From QHWT01 sp046734675 (GTDB lineage Bacteria; Acidobacteriota; Vicinamibacteria; Vicinamibacterales; 2-12-FULL-66-21): DNA of 24,040 bases. The stretch spans positions 1 through 24,040 of the forward strand of contig JBKPRU010000219.1 of the NCBI GenBank assembly GCA_046734675.1. Direction: 5' to 3'. This document shows, piece after piece, positions 16,301 to 23,448 of this stretch. Below the pieces are notes generated by a model. The model worked only from the letters and a program-made list of their open reading frames with translations. It searched no databases and was not told the DNA's origin. A program made the position numbers and the translations under genes. Numbering within the stretch: the stretch's first letter is position 1; each line of letters opens with the position of its first letter.

Positions 16301-16557
16301 GGTTCGGCGCGCGCCGGCTGCCTCGGCTCGCCGACGGATGGCGGCGCGATTTCCTGCTGCTGTTCGTCGGCTGGGCGAAGGACGGGGACGCGAACACCGC
16401 GTTCTCGCAGACGGTGGACCCGCTGCCGTTCCGCGGCATGAGCGCGTATCCCTATCCAGCCGCCGAGCAGTTCCCGCACGACGACTACGCCCGCGCATAC
16501 AACACCAGGCCTGCCCTGCATCTTCTGAGATCGTTGGCGCCGCGCACCGGGCGATGA
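13330..16557 (+). CDS. Giant TPR + FG-GAP + ASPIC fusion protein with long uncharacterised C-terminal region
   Basis: 1075 residues from the ATG at 13330 (ATGA overlap). A signal peptide covers about 1-23. Residues about 30-185 are TPR repeats (e.g. ARERLNYGLALLRAGKTEEG, HTWFNLGIQYKKRG, SHFNLGYLYKIAGRPADAL). Residues about 265-560 are FG-GAP repeats with partly decayed Ca loops (DADHDQRPD, DYDNDGAVD, DYDHDYDLD, DINRDGWVD, DFNADGRLD). An ASPIC-like domain is at about 575-645, ending ITWPNGL. The last 423 residues (from SCPMIFTWDGARFRFITD, about 652 on) are a separate beta-rich region with no repeat that I can name. It joins in one chain the two protein types that are separate genes upstream (TPR and ASPIC), which supports a physical interaction between them. 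Signal peptide and no membrane anchor: periplasmic, surface or secreted. Confidence 0.85.
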   Translation: MIGVRLRIVVIAAAVVSLADVRAVGIESGPDERLWQYRNLGKAFYENPTTQGEAVEQFRKALDLAPESARERLNYGLALLRAGKTEEGIRELEKVQQQDPALPHTWFNLGIQYKKRGTDQWNARAIQQFEQMVRLVGDEPVSHFNLGYLYKIAGRPADALREFETAARLAPTLAGPHFQLYNAYRDPAVGRLDDARREQERFQEIKRRNAGAVIPEDLEWGYYAEIYDPADAAAEDADPPPRPPSFAAREILRLANPSAAALVVFDADHDQRPDAIVWSTAGVYLLKGGDTIVHDSGLESLEGVVSIAPADYDNDGAVDLAVMTRDGAMLWHHEDGLRFAPQPAPLAGGHIVRAAWLDYDHDYDLDLLLFGDRNRLFRNSGPAGFVDVTAEFPFAAGQPLDAVVVEATADAVGRDVLVSYRDRGGVLYRDELEGKFKAEPLNELPEGSSPILARDINRDGWVDVITAAAGETRLLLNSRGHFATATGASVHADAGLAAADFERLGVTDLVVGDRLLRWTKDRLLETHVDLGAAVARATADFNADGRLDLLTVDGAGRVGLALNTSDDVREWLRVSLTGVKNLRSGAGAVIEVKAGTRYQKALYEGVPVVFGLGERTQVDTVRITWPNGLVQNELRQRAGAAIAIKEAPRLSGSCPMIFTWDGARFRFITDVLGVAPLGASAGDGTYFPVDRDEYVQVPADALAISDGEYEVRVTEELREVSYLDRIQLIAVDHPAATAILTNDKFKAPPFPEFRLFGVDRPIPPHAAYDDRGRDVLDALLMEDRRYPDGYRRDFKGVAQPHHLDLDFGSAAPDNRALLVLNGWVDWADGSTFRGAAQEGAALLLPSLQVKDARGAWQTVIEDMGIPAGKPKTIVVDLTGRFLSASREVRIVTNLCVYWDRIYLSDRIEAPDVVQTPLDPVRADLRFRGFSRAIVDPERKQPEAFDYQDVRPVTMWNPTPGLYTRFGDVRPLLAAADDRLVVMGSGDEVRLRFGARRLPRLADGWRRDFLLLFVGWAKDGDANTAFSQTVDPLPFRGMSAYPYPAAEQFPHDDYARAYNTRPALHLLRSLAPRTGR

Positions 16558-16592
16558 CCATGACCGTGGCCCGCCGATTCCTGCAAGGGTGA
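16554..16592 (+). CDS. Possible 12-codon coupling mini-ORF
   Basis: ATG at 16554 overlaps the giant fusion's stop as ATGA, the same arrangement as at the other junctions, and reads 12 codons to a TGA at 16590-16592, five bases before the cytochrome's ATG at 16598. It would let ribosomes bridge the only larger gap in the operon core. It may equally be chance; the peptide itself has no recognisable feature. Confidence 0.3.
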   Translation: MTMTVARRFLQG

Positions 16593-16597
16593 CGCAC

Positions 16598-19399
16598 ATG
16601 ACCAGGCGACTTCCGGCGCTGGCGGCGATTGGCTTTGTCGTGCTTTTGCTGAATACCGCCTACATCACCGCGTCGGCACAGCCAACGCTGATTTACGTGC
16701 TCAACGTCCTCGGGCACGTGATTGGCGGGATGGTGTTGGCGGCCGTCTTCTGCCTGGTGCTGGTGGTGTATCCCGCGTCGCGGCGGCCCCTCGCTCCGAC
16801 GGCGGCGTTGTTCGGCGTCGCGCTGGCGTGCGCCGTTGCGCTGATTCGATGGGGAAACACGCTCGATCATCGCGCGGTGCTGCTGGCGCACATTGCGTCT
16901 GCCCTGTTCGCCACGATCGCCGTGCTCGCGTTCGTCGCGCGTCGCGCGCGCGGTGAGGCCGGCCTGTGGATCGCGTTCCGCAACGCGCTGTTCGCGGCAT
17001 GCGGACTCGCGATTGTGGTTCCCGTCGCGGCCGCGTTGCACCAGCGCATGTCGCCGAACCCACGCGATCGCATCCGCAATCCCACGGTCGTCCCGACGTC
17101 GATGCACCAGGAAGGCGGCGGCCCCTCATCGCCGTTCTTTCCGTCATCCGCCCGGACGAATGTCGGCGGCACCATTCCCGCGAACTTCTTCATGGACTCG
17201 GCCACCTGCGGCGAGTGCCACCGGGACATCTACGCGCAGTGGAACAGCTCGATGCACCACTTCGCCTCGATGAACAACCAGTTCTATCGCAAGTCAATCG
17301 AATACATGCAGGATGTCGTCGGCACGCGTCCGAGCAAGTGGTGTGCCGGCTGCCACGATCACGCCATGTTCTTCAACGGACGATTCGAGCGGCCGATCAG
17401 AGAGCAGATCGACACGCCCGAGGCGCAGGCCGGCCTCGCCTGTACATCATGTCATTCGATTGTCCACGTCGACAGCTCGATGGGCAACGGCGGTTTCACC
17501 ATCGAATATCCGGCGATGCACGAGCTCGCGACCAGTCGCAACCGCTTCGTCCGGTCGGTCAGCAAGGCCTTCACCTATCTCGACCCCGAACCGCACCGCC
17601 GCTCGTTCATGAAGCCCTTCATGCGGCAGGACTCGGCCGAGTTCTGCTCGACATGCCACAAGGTGCATCTCGACGTGCCCGTGAACAACTACCGCTGGAT
17701 GCGCGGGTTCAATGAGTACGACAGCTGGCAGGCGAGCGGCGTATCGGGAGAGGGCGCGCGTTCGTTCTACTACCCGCCGAAATCGTCCACCTGCGCCGAC
17801 TGTCACATGCCGCTCGTCGCGTCGAGGGATCCCGGCAATCGCGGCGGCAAGGTCCACTCGCACCGGTTTGCGGCCGCCAACACGGCGGTGCCGTTCGTCA
17901 ATCACGACGAGGAGCAGCTGAAGACGACCGAACGGTTCCTGAAATCGGGATTCGTCACCGTCGACATTTTCGCCATTTCGCCTGCCGACGAGCATGGGGT
18001 GCGCATGCTGCGCCGCGCTGGCGATGCGCCGTCGGCGATGACGACGTTTGCCGTGGGTGAAGAAGCGGAGCAGCCGTCGTACGCGGTGATCCGCGACGTC
18101 GGCAGGATCGCTGCACCGATCAATCGCGCGGCCCCGCGGCTCGCGCGCGGCCGCACGGCGCGTGTCGACGTCGTCGTGCGCACCCGCGGGGTCGGTCATT
18201 TCTTTCCGGGCGGCACCGTCGACGCGTTCGACGTCTGGCTCGAGCTGCAGGTCTGTGATGCCGAGGGGCGAACTGTGTTCTGGAGCGGCCGGGTCGAGGA
18301 GGACGGTCGGGGCGCGGTGGACCCGGCGGCGCACTTCTATCGCTCGTACCTGCTCGACGGGGAAGGCAATCCCGTCAACAAGCGAAACGCGTGGCAGGCG
18401 CGCAGCGCGTTGTACGCGCGGCTGATTCCGCCGGGGGCTGCTGACGTCGCGCACTTCCGGGTTACCGTACCGCCCGATGCACGGGGGCCGCTGACCTTCA
18501 CCGCGAAATTGAACTACCGGAAGTTCTCTCACTATTACACGCAGTTCGCATATGCGGGACGCCCCAAACCGGGGCAGTCGGCCGAACGGCTCGCGGCGTC
18601 GTTCAACAATCTGGAGTATCTGTTCGACGCTGCCGGGATTCCCGCCAACGTGTCCGGCCGCGTCAAGGGACGGGTGCCGGCGTTGCCGATCGTGACGCTT
18701 GCGCAAGCAACCTCACAGGCGGACCTGACGAAAGACGGCGCGGCCACCATCTGGACGCCGGTCGCGGTGCCGGCGGATCGCGAGCGGTGGAACGACTACG
18801 GCATCGGCCTGCTGCTGCAAGGCGACTTGAAAGGGGCGGAGTTCGCATTCCGACGCGTCACTGAAATCGATCCCAAATACGCGGATGGCTGGCTGAATGT
18901 CGCGCGTGCGCTCGTTCAGGAAGGCGAGACCACGGCCGCGAAGCCGTTCGTCGAGCGGGCCCTGCAGATCGATTCGACGCTCGGACGCATCCATTACTTC
19001 CGCGCGCTCACCCAGAAAGCCGACGGCGACTACGACGGCGCCGTCGCCTCGCTGCAGATCGTCGCCCGACAGTTTCCGCGCGATCGTGTCGTGCTCAACC
19101 AGCTGGCGCGCGTCCTGTTTCTGCAGCGCCGCTTCCGGGCGGCGCTCGACGTGCTCGCCCGCATCTGCCTGATCGACCCCGAGGACGTGCAGATGCATTA
19201 CACGATGATGCTGTCATACCGCGCCCTCGGCGATCGCGAGCAGGCGGCTCGCGAAGAGACGCTGTTCCGTCGCTTCAAAGCCGACGAAGCGTCGCAAGCG
19301 GTGACCGCGATCCGGCGCCGGATCAGTCCCGAGGACAATAACGAACGGCAGGCCATCCATGACCACGAGAGCGTTGCGCTCGAGGGAGGCCGGCGATGA
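16598..19399 (+). CDS. Membrane-anchored pentaheme cytochrome c with C-terminal TPRs
   Basis: 933 residues from the ATG at 16598, with AAGGG at 16585-16589; a GTG at 16589 is three codons upstream. Residues 1-150 contain about five hydrophobic helices. Five CxxCH heme sites follow: 204-208 (CGECH), 249-253 (CAGCH), 282-286 (CTSCH), 350-354 (CSTCH) and 399-403 (CADCH), with extra His such as H220, H221, H290 and H357 as candidate distal ligands. The CGECHRDIYAQWNSSMHH context resembles cytochrome c554-type multiheme proteins. A beta-rich region (about 500-690, with GVGHFFPGG) follows, and then TPRs at about 728-895. The hemes would be attached in the periplasm by the cytochrome c maturation system. 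The N-terminal helices could exchange electrons with the quinone pool, but no quinone site is identified. ATGA-coupled to the next ASPIC gene. Confidence 0.9.
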   Translation: MTRRLPALAAIGFVVLLLNTAYITASAQPTLIYVLNVLGHVIGGMVLAAVFCLVLVVYPASRRPLAPTAALFGVALACAVALIRWGNTLDHRAVLLAHIASALFATIAVLAFVARRARGEAGLWIAFRNALFAACGLAIVVPVAAALHQRMSPNPRDRIRNPTVVPTSMHQEGGGPSSPFFPSSARTNVGGTIPANFFMDSATCGECHRDIYAQWNSSMHHFASMNNQFYRKSIEYMQDVVGTRPSKWCAGCHDHAMFFNGRFERPIREQIDTPEAQAGLACTSCHSIVHVDSSMGNGGFTIEYPAMHELATSRNRFVRSVSKAFTYLDPEPHRRSFMKPFMRQDSAEFCSTCHKVHLDVPVNNYRWMRGFNEYDSWQASGVSGEGARSFYYPPKSSTCADCHMPLVASRDPGNRGGKVHSHRFAAANTAVPFVNHDEEQLKTTERFLKSGFVTVDIFAISPADEHGVRMLRRAGDAPSAMTTFAVGEEAEQPSYAVIRDVGRIAAPINRAAPRLARGRTARVDVVVRTRGVGHFFPGGTVDAFDVWLELQVCDAEGRTVFWSGRVEEDGRGAVDPAAHFYRSYLLDGEGNPVNKRNAWQARSALYARLIPPGAADVAHFRVTVPPDARGPLTFTAKLNYRKFSHYYTQFAYAGRPKPGQSAERLAASFNNLEYLFDAAGIPANVSGRVKGRVPALPIVTLAQATSQADLTKDGAATIWTPVAVPADRERWNDYGIGLLLQGDLKGAEFAFRRVTEIDPKYADGWLNVARALVQEGETTAAKPFVERALQIDSTLGRIHYFRALTQKADGDYDGAVASLQIVARQFPRDRVVLNQLARVLFLQRRFRAALDVLARICLIDPEDVQMHYTMMLSYRALGDREQAAREETLFRRFKADEASQAVTAIRRRISPEDNNERQAIHDHESVALEGGRR

Positions 19400-21057
19400 A
19401 AAGTGTACTGACCGCGTTCGCGATCGGGTGGGCACTCGTCGCCGCGCGTGCTCCTGATCCACCAGCATCCGTCGTCAGGTTTACCGACGCGACGGCGGCG
19501 GCCGGTCTGGCCTTCACGCACAACAACGGACGCGCCGGGCAGAAGTGGCTGCCGGAAACCCTCGGTTCAGGGGTGGCGATCTTCGACGCCGACGGCGACG
19601 GCTGGCTGGACGTGTTCTTCGTCAACGGCCGCGACTGGAAACCGCGCGGCCGCCGCACGACGCAGGTGCTGTATCGGAATACCGGGCGCGGCACGTTCAC
19701 TGATGCGACCCGCGGCAGCGGCCTCGACGTCGAGCTGTATGGCATGGGCGTCGCGGTTGCGGATTACGACAACGACGGCCGCGACGACCTGTTCGTGACG
19801 GCGCTCGAGGGCGATCGCCTGTTCCACAACGAAGGGACTGGGCGCTTTCGCGACGTGACCTCGGAATCCGGGATCGTGAACGCGAATTTTGGCACGAGCG
19901 CGGCGTGGCTCGACTTCGATCGGGACGGCCGGCTCGATCTGTTCGTCGCCAATTACGTGCAGTGGCGCTCGTCCGCCGATTTGTGGTGCTCGCTCGACGG
20001 CGCGACGAAGTCGTACTGCACACCCGAGTCATACAGCGGTACGAGCTCGCGGCTGTTCCGCAATCGAGGCGCCGGCACCGGCCCGCGATTCGAGGACGTC
20101 ACCGCGACGGCGGGCCTGGGCGACCCGACCAGCAAATCACTGGGCGTCGCAGTGTTCGACTACAACGTCGATGGTTGGCCCGACCTGTTTGTCGCCAACG
20201 ACACCCAACCGAACAAGTTGTATCGGAATAACCGCAACGGCACGTTCACCGAGGAGGGCATGAGCGCAGGCGTGGCCTACGGAGAGGAAGGGATCGCGCG
20301 CGGCGCGATGGGCGTCGATGCCGCCGACTACGACCGTTCGGGCCGTCCGCATCTGCTCGTCGGCAACTTCTCGAACCAGATGCTCGGTCTGTATCACAAC
20401 GACGGCACCGTTTTCGTCGACGAGGCCCCGCGCTCCACCATCGGTCGCGCGAGCCTGCTCCGCCTCGCTTTCGGCGTGTTCTTTTTCGACTACGACCTGG
20501 ACGGCTGGCTGGACATGTTCATCGCCAACGGCCACATCGAGGAAGAGATCGAACGCATCCAGCCAAAGGTGACCTATCGACAGGCGCCGCTGGTCTTCAG
20601 GAATGTCGGCGGCAGCCGGTTCGAGGATGCGACGAGCCGGCTCGGACCGGCCCTGAACACGCCGCTCGTGGCCCGCGGCGCCGCGTATGGTGACCTTGAC
20701 CGCGACGGCGACCTCGACGTCGTCGTCACGACCAATGGTGGCCCGGCACGCTTGTTCCGCAACGACGGCGGAAACGCCCACAAGTGGCTGCGCGTCACGT
20801 TGAAGGGCCACCGCTCGAATGCCAATGGGATCGGTGCGGTCGTGCGCGTGCGTACGCGCACCGGCGGAGAGTGGAGGGCGGTCCACAGCGGCTCCAGTTA
20901 CTGCTCGCAGAGCGAACTGGCCCTGACGTTCGGACTGGGAGCCGAAACGACCGTCACTCTCCTGACCGTCGAGTGGCCGAGCGGCACGCGGCAGGAATTC
21001 CGCGGCATCGCCGCGAATCGCGAGGTGGTCGTCGACGAAGCACGCGGCATCCAGTGA
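19396..21057 (+). CDS. CRTAC1-like FG-GAP/ASPIC protein (canonical type)
   Basis: 553 residues from the ATG at 19396, overlapping the cytochrome stop (ATGA). A signal peptide covers about 1-18. FG-GAP/VCBS repeats run from about residue 28, with DADGDGWLD, DYDNDGRDD, DFDRDGRLD, DYNVDGWPD, DYDLDGWLD and DLDRDGDLD as Ca loops and one decayed copy (DYDRSGRPH). The ASPIC/UnbV domain is at about 475-550 (ANGIGAVVRV through VEWPSGTRQEF). The opening block FTHNNGRAGQKWLPETLGSGVAIFDADGDG is the arrangement of the commonest bacterial CRTAC1-like group, and differs from paralogues A and B, so it is probably not a recent duplicate of them. Direct coupling to the cytochrome suggests these two products act together. 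Confidence 0.88.
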   Translation: MKSVLTAFAIGWALVAARAPDPPASVVRFTDATAAAGLAFTHNNGRAGQKWLPETLGSGVAIFDADGDGWLDVFFVNGRDWKPRGRRTTQVLYRNTGRGTFTDATRGSGLDVELYGMGVAVADYDNDGRDDLFVTALEGDRLFHNEGTGRFRDVTSESGIVNANFGTSAAWLDFDRDGRLDLFVANYVQWRSSADLWCSLDGATKSYCTPESYSGTSSRLFRNRGAGTGPRFEDVTATAGLGDPTSKSLGVAVFDYNVDGWPDLFVANDTQPNKLYRNNRNGTFTEEGMSAGVAYGEEGIARGAMGVDAADYDRSGRPHLLVGNFSNQMLGLYHNDGTVFVDEAPRSTIGRASLLRLAFGVFFFDYDLDGWLDMFIANGHIEEEIERIQPKVTYRQAPLVFRNVGGSRFEDATSRLGPALNTPLVARGAAYGDLDRDGDLDVVVTTNGGPARLFRNDGGNAHKWLRVTLKGHRSNANGIGAVVRVRTRTGGEWRAVHSGSSYCSQSELALTFGLGAETTVTLLTVEWPSGTRQEFRGIAANREVVVDEARGIQ

Positions 21058-21068
21058 GGGAGGTTGCG

Positions 21069-22139
21069 ATGAGTCCCAGCCAGGACGAACGCACCGGCGC
21101 GGCGCTATGTCTCTCGGGTCGTGGCTATCAGGCAATGCTGTTCCAGGCCGGGTGTCTGTCGCGCCTGAATCAGCTCGGATGGCTACGGCACCTCGACTGC
21201 ATCGCGAGCGTATCGGGCGGAACGCTTGCGGCCGCTGCGCTCGGCGTCGCGTGGTCGACGCTCGCCTTCGATCGCAACGGCGTCGCCACGAACTTCTCCG
21301 AGCTCGTCCTCGATCCGCTACGCGGCCTCGCGTCCGAGACGATCGAGGAATGGTCGATCCTCGGCGCCGCGTTTTCACCCGCATCACCCGGCGAGATCAT
21401 CGCGGACGCGCTCGATGAGTACCTGCTTGCAGGACGCCGGCTCGCGGACCTGCCGGACGACACCGACGGAGAGGCTCCGACCTTCGTATTTGGCGCGTCC
21501 GCCGCGGATTCGGGATCGCTCGTGGCGTTCTCGCGGTCGGGCTGTCGTGACGCGGGCGACGGCGCACCGGCACATGCACGGCTTCGTATCGCGCTGGCCG
21601 CCGCTGCGTCGGTCTCCTTACCGCCGTGGCTGTCCACTTTGCTGCCGATGCGATCCGCGGAGCGGACCGCGCTCATCGACGGGAGTATCGCCGATAGTCT
21701 CGCGACCGGGGCGGTTCCCGGCTACTGCCGGATCCTGCTGGTGAGCGACGGCGACAACGGGGCGGTTCGTCCGCCGGTTCCCTCGGACTGCACGCTCGAC
21801 GCTGCGCGGGTGGTGGACGTCATCTCCGGTCAGCTGCGTGCCTCGCAACGAAGGGAACTGTTGAACGCGCTCGATCGAAGGCATGGCGACGGCCGTCGCG
21901 CCGGTGTGTACTGGAACATGAGTGGCGCGAGCAGCGGCGCAGGTCGCGCCGCTGGCGCGTCTCCATCGATCGCCACCGCCTCCGCTCCAGCACTGCATGC
22001 CATCGATGCGTCGGAGCAGGCGGCGCTGATTGGCTGGGGCGACGCCGTCTGTGGAGTGGCTCTCTCACACTGGCTGGCCGCAAACCCTACGGCGCCGGCA
22101 CACTATTTTCAATTACCCCCGTCTCCTATCTCGGTGTAG
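21069..22139 (+). CDS. Patatin-like phospholipase with altered oxyanion loop
   Basis: 356 residues from the ATG at 21069, with GGGAGG at 21058-21063; the open frame upstream lies within the previous gene. The patatin fold uses a Ser-Asp dyad to hydrolyse acyl esters, often of phospholipids. The nucleophile is S49 in SVSGGT and the acid is D204 in LIDGSIADS, in place of the usual DGG. The oxyanion loop normally reads GGGxR; here it is SGRGYQ (16-21), with the second Gly replaced by Arg and the Arg by Gln, so activity may be reduced or changed. No signal peptide. It lies 11 nt after the ASPIC gene, so it is probably the operon's last gene, and is followed by the 139-nt gap with promoter P3. Confidence 0.82.
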   Translation: MSPSQDERTGAALCLSGRGYQAMLFQAGCLSRLNQLGWLRHLDCIASVSGGTLAAAALGVAWSTLAFDRNGVATNFSELVLDPLRGLASETIEEWSILGAAFSPASPGEIIADALDEYLLAGRRLADLPDDTDGEAPTFVFGASAADSGSLVAFSRSGCRDAGDGAPAHARLRIALAAAASVSLPPWLSTLLPMRSAERTALIDGSIADSLATGAVPGYCRILLVSDGDNGAVRPPVPSDCTLDAARVVDVISGQLRASQRRELLNALDRRHGDGRRAGVYWNMSGASSGAGRAAGASPSIATASAPALHAIDASEQAALIGWGDAVCGVALSHWLAANPTAPAHYFQLPPSPISV

Positions 22140-22154
22140 TCGGCCGCCAGGCCC

Positions 22155-22181
22155 GCAAACCCTCCACGCCGTGGTGTCTAG
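22155..22181 (+). promoter_or_regulatory. Putative ECF-type promoter P3 (GCAAA-N16-GTCTAG)
   Basis: GCAAA at 22155-22159 and GTCTAG at 22176-22181, at the same 21-nt spacing as P1 and P2. It lies in the gap after the patatin gene and in front of the outer-membrane protein gene. The start would be near 22188, giving a leader of about 90 nt that contains the inverted repeat at 22185-22229. Confidence 0.58.
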
Positions 22182-22184
22182 TTC

Positions 22185-22229
22185 GATGTGAATCGGACGC
22201 GACGCACAGCAGACGCAGGGATTCACATC
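22185..22229. repeat. Perfect 10-bp inverted repeat in the P3 leader
   Basis: GATGTGAATC at 22185-22194 is exactly the reverse complement of GATTCACATC at 22220-22229, with 25 nt between. It begins at the expected transcription start of P3. It could be a spaced operator (arm centres 35 bp apart) or a 5' leader stem-loop. There is no T-run after it, so it is not an intrinsic terminator. Confidence 0.6.
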
Positions 22230-22278
22230 ACCGACGTGCCTCGTCCGACGACGACACCTAGAAGGAGGTTGTAAGCCG

Positions 22279-23436
22279 ATGCGCGCACATGTTCTCGGGG
22301 CAGTCGTCATCGTGCTGTTTGCGCAGGCCGCGAGCGCTCCCGCGTCGTTTGCGCAAGGATGCATTCTGCTGCGGCAGACGTCACCGCTGTTCGGCACCAG
22401 TGCCACCGATCAGGAAGTCGGGACCTGGACGATCACGTTCACAGGACGCAATTCGACGGCGGACAAACACTACAACGGCACCGTCCGCCAGATTCAGCGC
22501 GAGCGCGAAGGCACCTACGTGGTGAATCGCCAGAACTCGCTGACCGCCACCATCGGTTATCAATTCTCACCGCGTCTGTCATTCTTCGTCGGGGTGCCGT
22601 TCATCGAAGCATCGTGGGGCATTCCCTCGCCGCGCAGCGGCGGCCCGGCCGCGCGCGCGAACGAAAACGCGCACGGCCTCGGCGACATCACGACCCTGGC
22701 GCGGTTCGCGCTCTTCGACAGGGCCTCACCGCACACCTGGAACCTGCTGATCGGCGGCGGCGTGAAGTTCCCGACCGGCAAGAACGAGGCGACAGACGTC
22801 TTCCCGGATGGCAACGGCAACAACAATCTCGAGCGCTTTGTCGACATTTCCGTGCAGCCGGGCGACGGAGGGTGGGGCGCGATCTTCGACCTGCAGGGCT
22901 ACAAGTTGCTCGGACGATTCCTGGTGTTTGGAACCGGCACATGGCTCTCCAATCCGCGCGACACCGGAGGGCCTTCGCGCTCTAATCTCGTTACGGCCGA
23001 CCGACCGTCCAACGTGAACACCGTCTCCGACCAGTTCTTGTTCCGTGCCGGCACGACCGTCAGTCTTTTCAAGTACCTCGCCGCGTCGGTTTCGTGGCGC
23101 ATGGAGGGTGTGCCGCGCTATGACATGTTCGGGCCGTCGAACGGATTTCGCCGTCCCGGCGTGACGATGTACTGGGAACCCGGCGTGACAGTTGGGAATG
23201 GCCGCCACACTGTTTCGTTCAATCTGCCGGTCGGCTACTACTTCAACCGGTTCCGCAACCCGAACACCGGCCTTCCGGGTGATTCGACGTTCCCCGAGTA
23301 CGTTGCAATTGCGACGTATTCGGCGCGCCTCGGCCGCATCCCCGCGAAAGAAAAGATCCGTACGAATCAGCCGTCGCATCCCATGCCCGAGCCGCCGAAG
23401 CAGGACGACAAGGGCTCGAACCGCGCGCAGCAGTAG
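22279..23436 (+). CDS. Outer-membrane beta-barrel protein, Phenol_MetA_deg/transporter-like
   Basis: 385 residues; the ATG at 22279 has a strong GAAGGAGG at 22261-22268. Signal peptide MRAHVLGAVVIVLFAQAASA with cleavage near SFA-QG (about 25). The mature protein is an alternation of amphipathic strands with no membrane helix, as in an outer-membrane barrel. GLGDITTLARFALF and GGGVKFPTGKNEATD are the strand and turn signatures of the family often annotated as 'transporter' or MetA-pathway phenol-degradation outer-membrane protein. The last 45 residues are hydrophilic and Pro/Lys rich. Its role is probably passage or binding of a small molecule; no ligand is evident. It is followed 12 nt later by a thioredoxin-like gene. 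Confidence 0.78.
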   Translation: MRAHVLGAVVIVLFAQAASAPASFAQGCILLRQTSPLFGTSATDQEVGTWTITFTGRNSTADKHYNGTVRQIQREREGTYVVNRQNSLTATIGYQFSPRLSFFVGVPFIEASWGIPSPRSGGPAARANENAHGLGDITTLARFALFDRASPHTWNLLIGGGVKFPTGKNEATDVFPDGNGNNNLERFVDISVQPGDGGWGAIFDLQGYKLLGRFLVFGTGTWLSNPRDTGGPSRSNLVTADRPSNVNTVSDQFLFRAGTTVSLFKYLAASVSWRMEGVPRYDMFGPSNGFRRPGVTMYWEPGVTVGNGRHTVSFNLPVGYYFNRFRNPNTGLPGDSTFPEYVAIATYSARLGRIPAKEKIRTNQPSHPMPEPPKQDDKGSNRAQQ

Positions 23437-23448
23437 GAGGACCGTCTG

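Noticed and set aside
22185..22229. Inverted repeat after the patatin gene as a terminator
   Set aside because: The loop is 25 nt, arms are not GC-rich and no T-run follows; it lies downstream of promoter P3, not directly after the stop codon.
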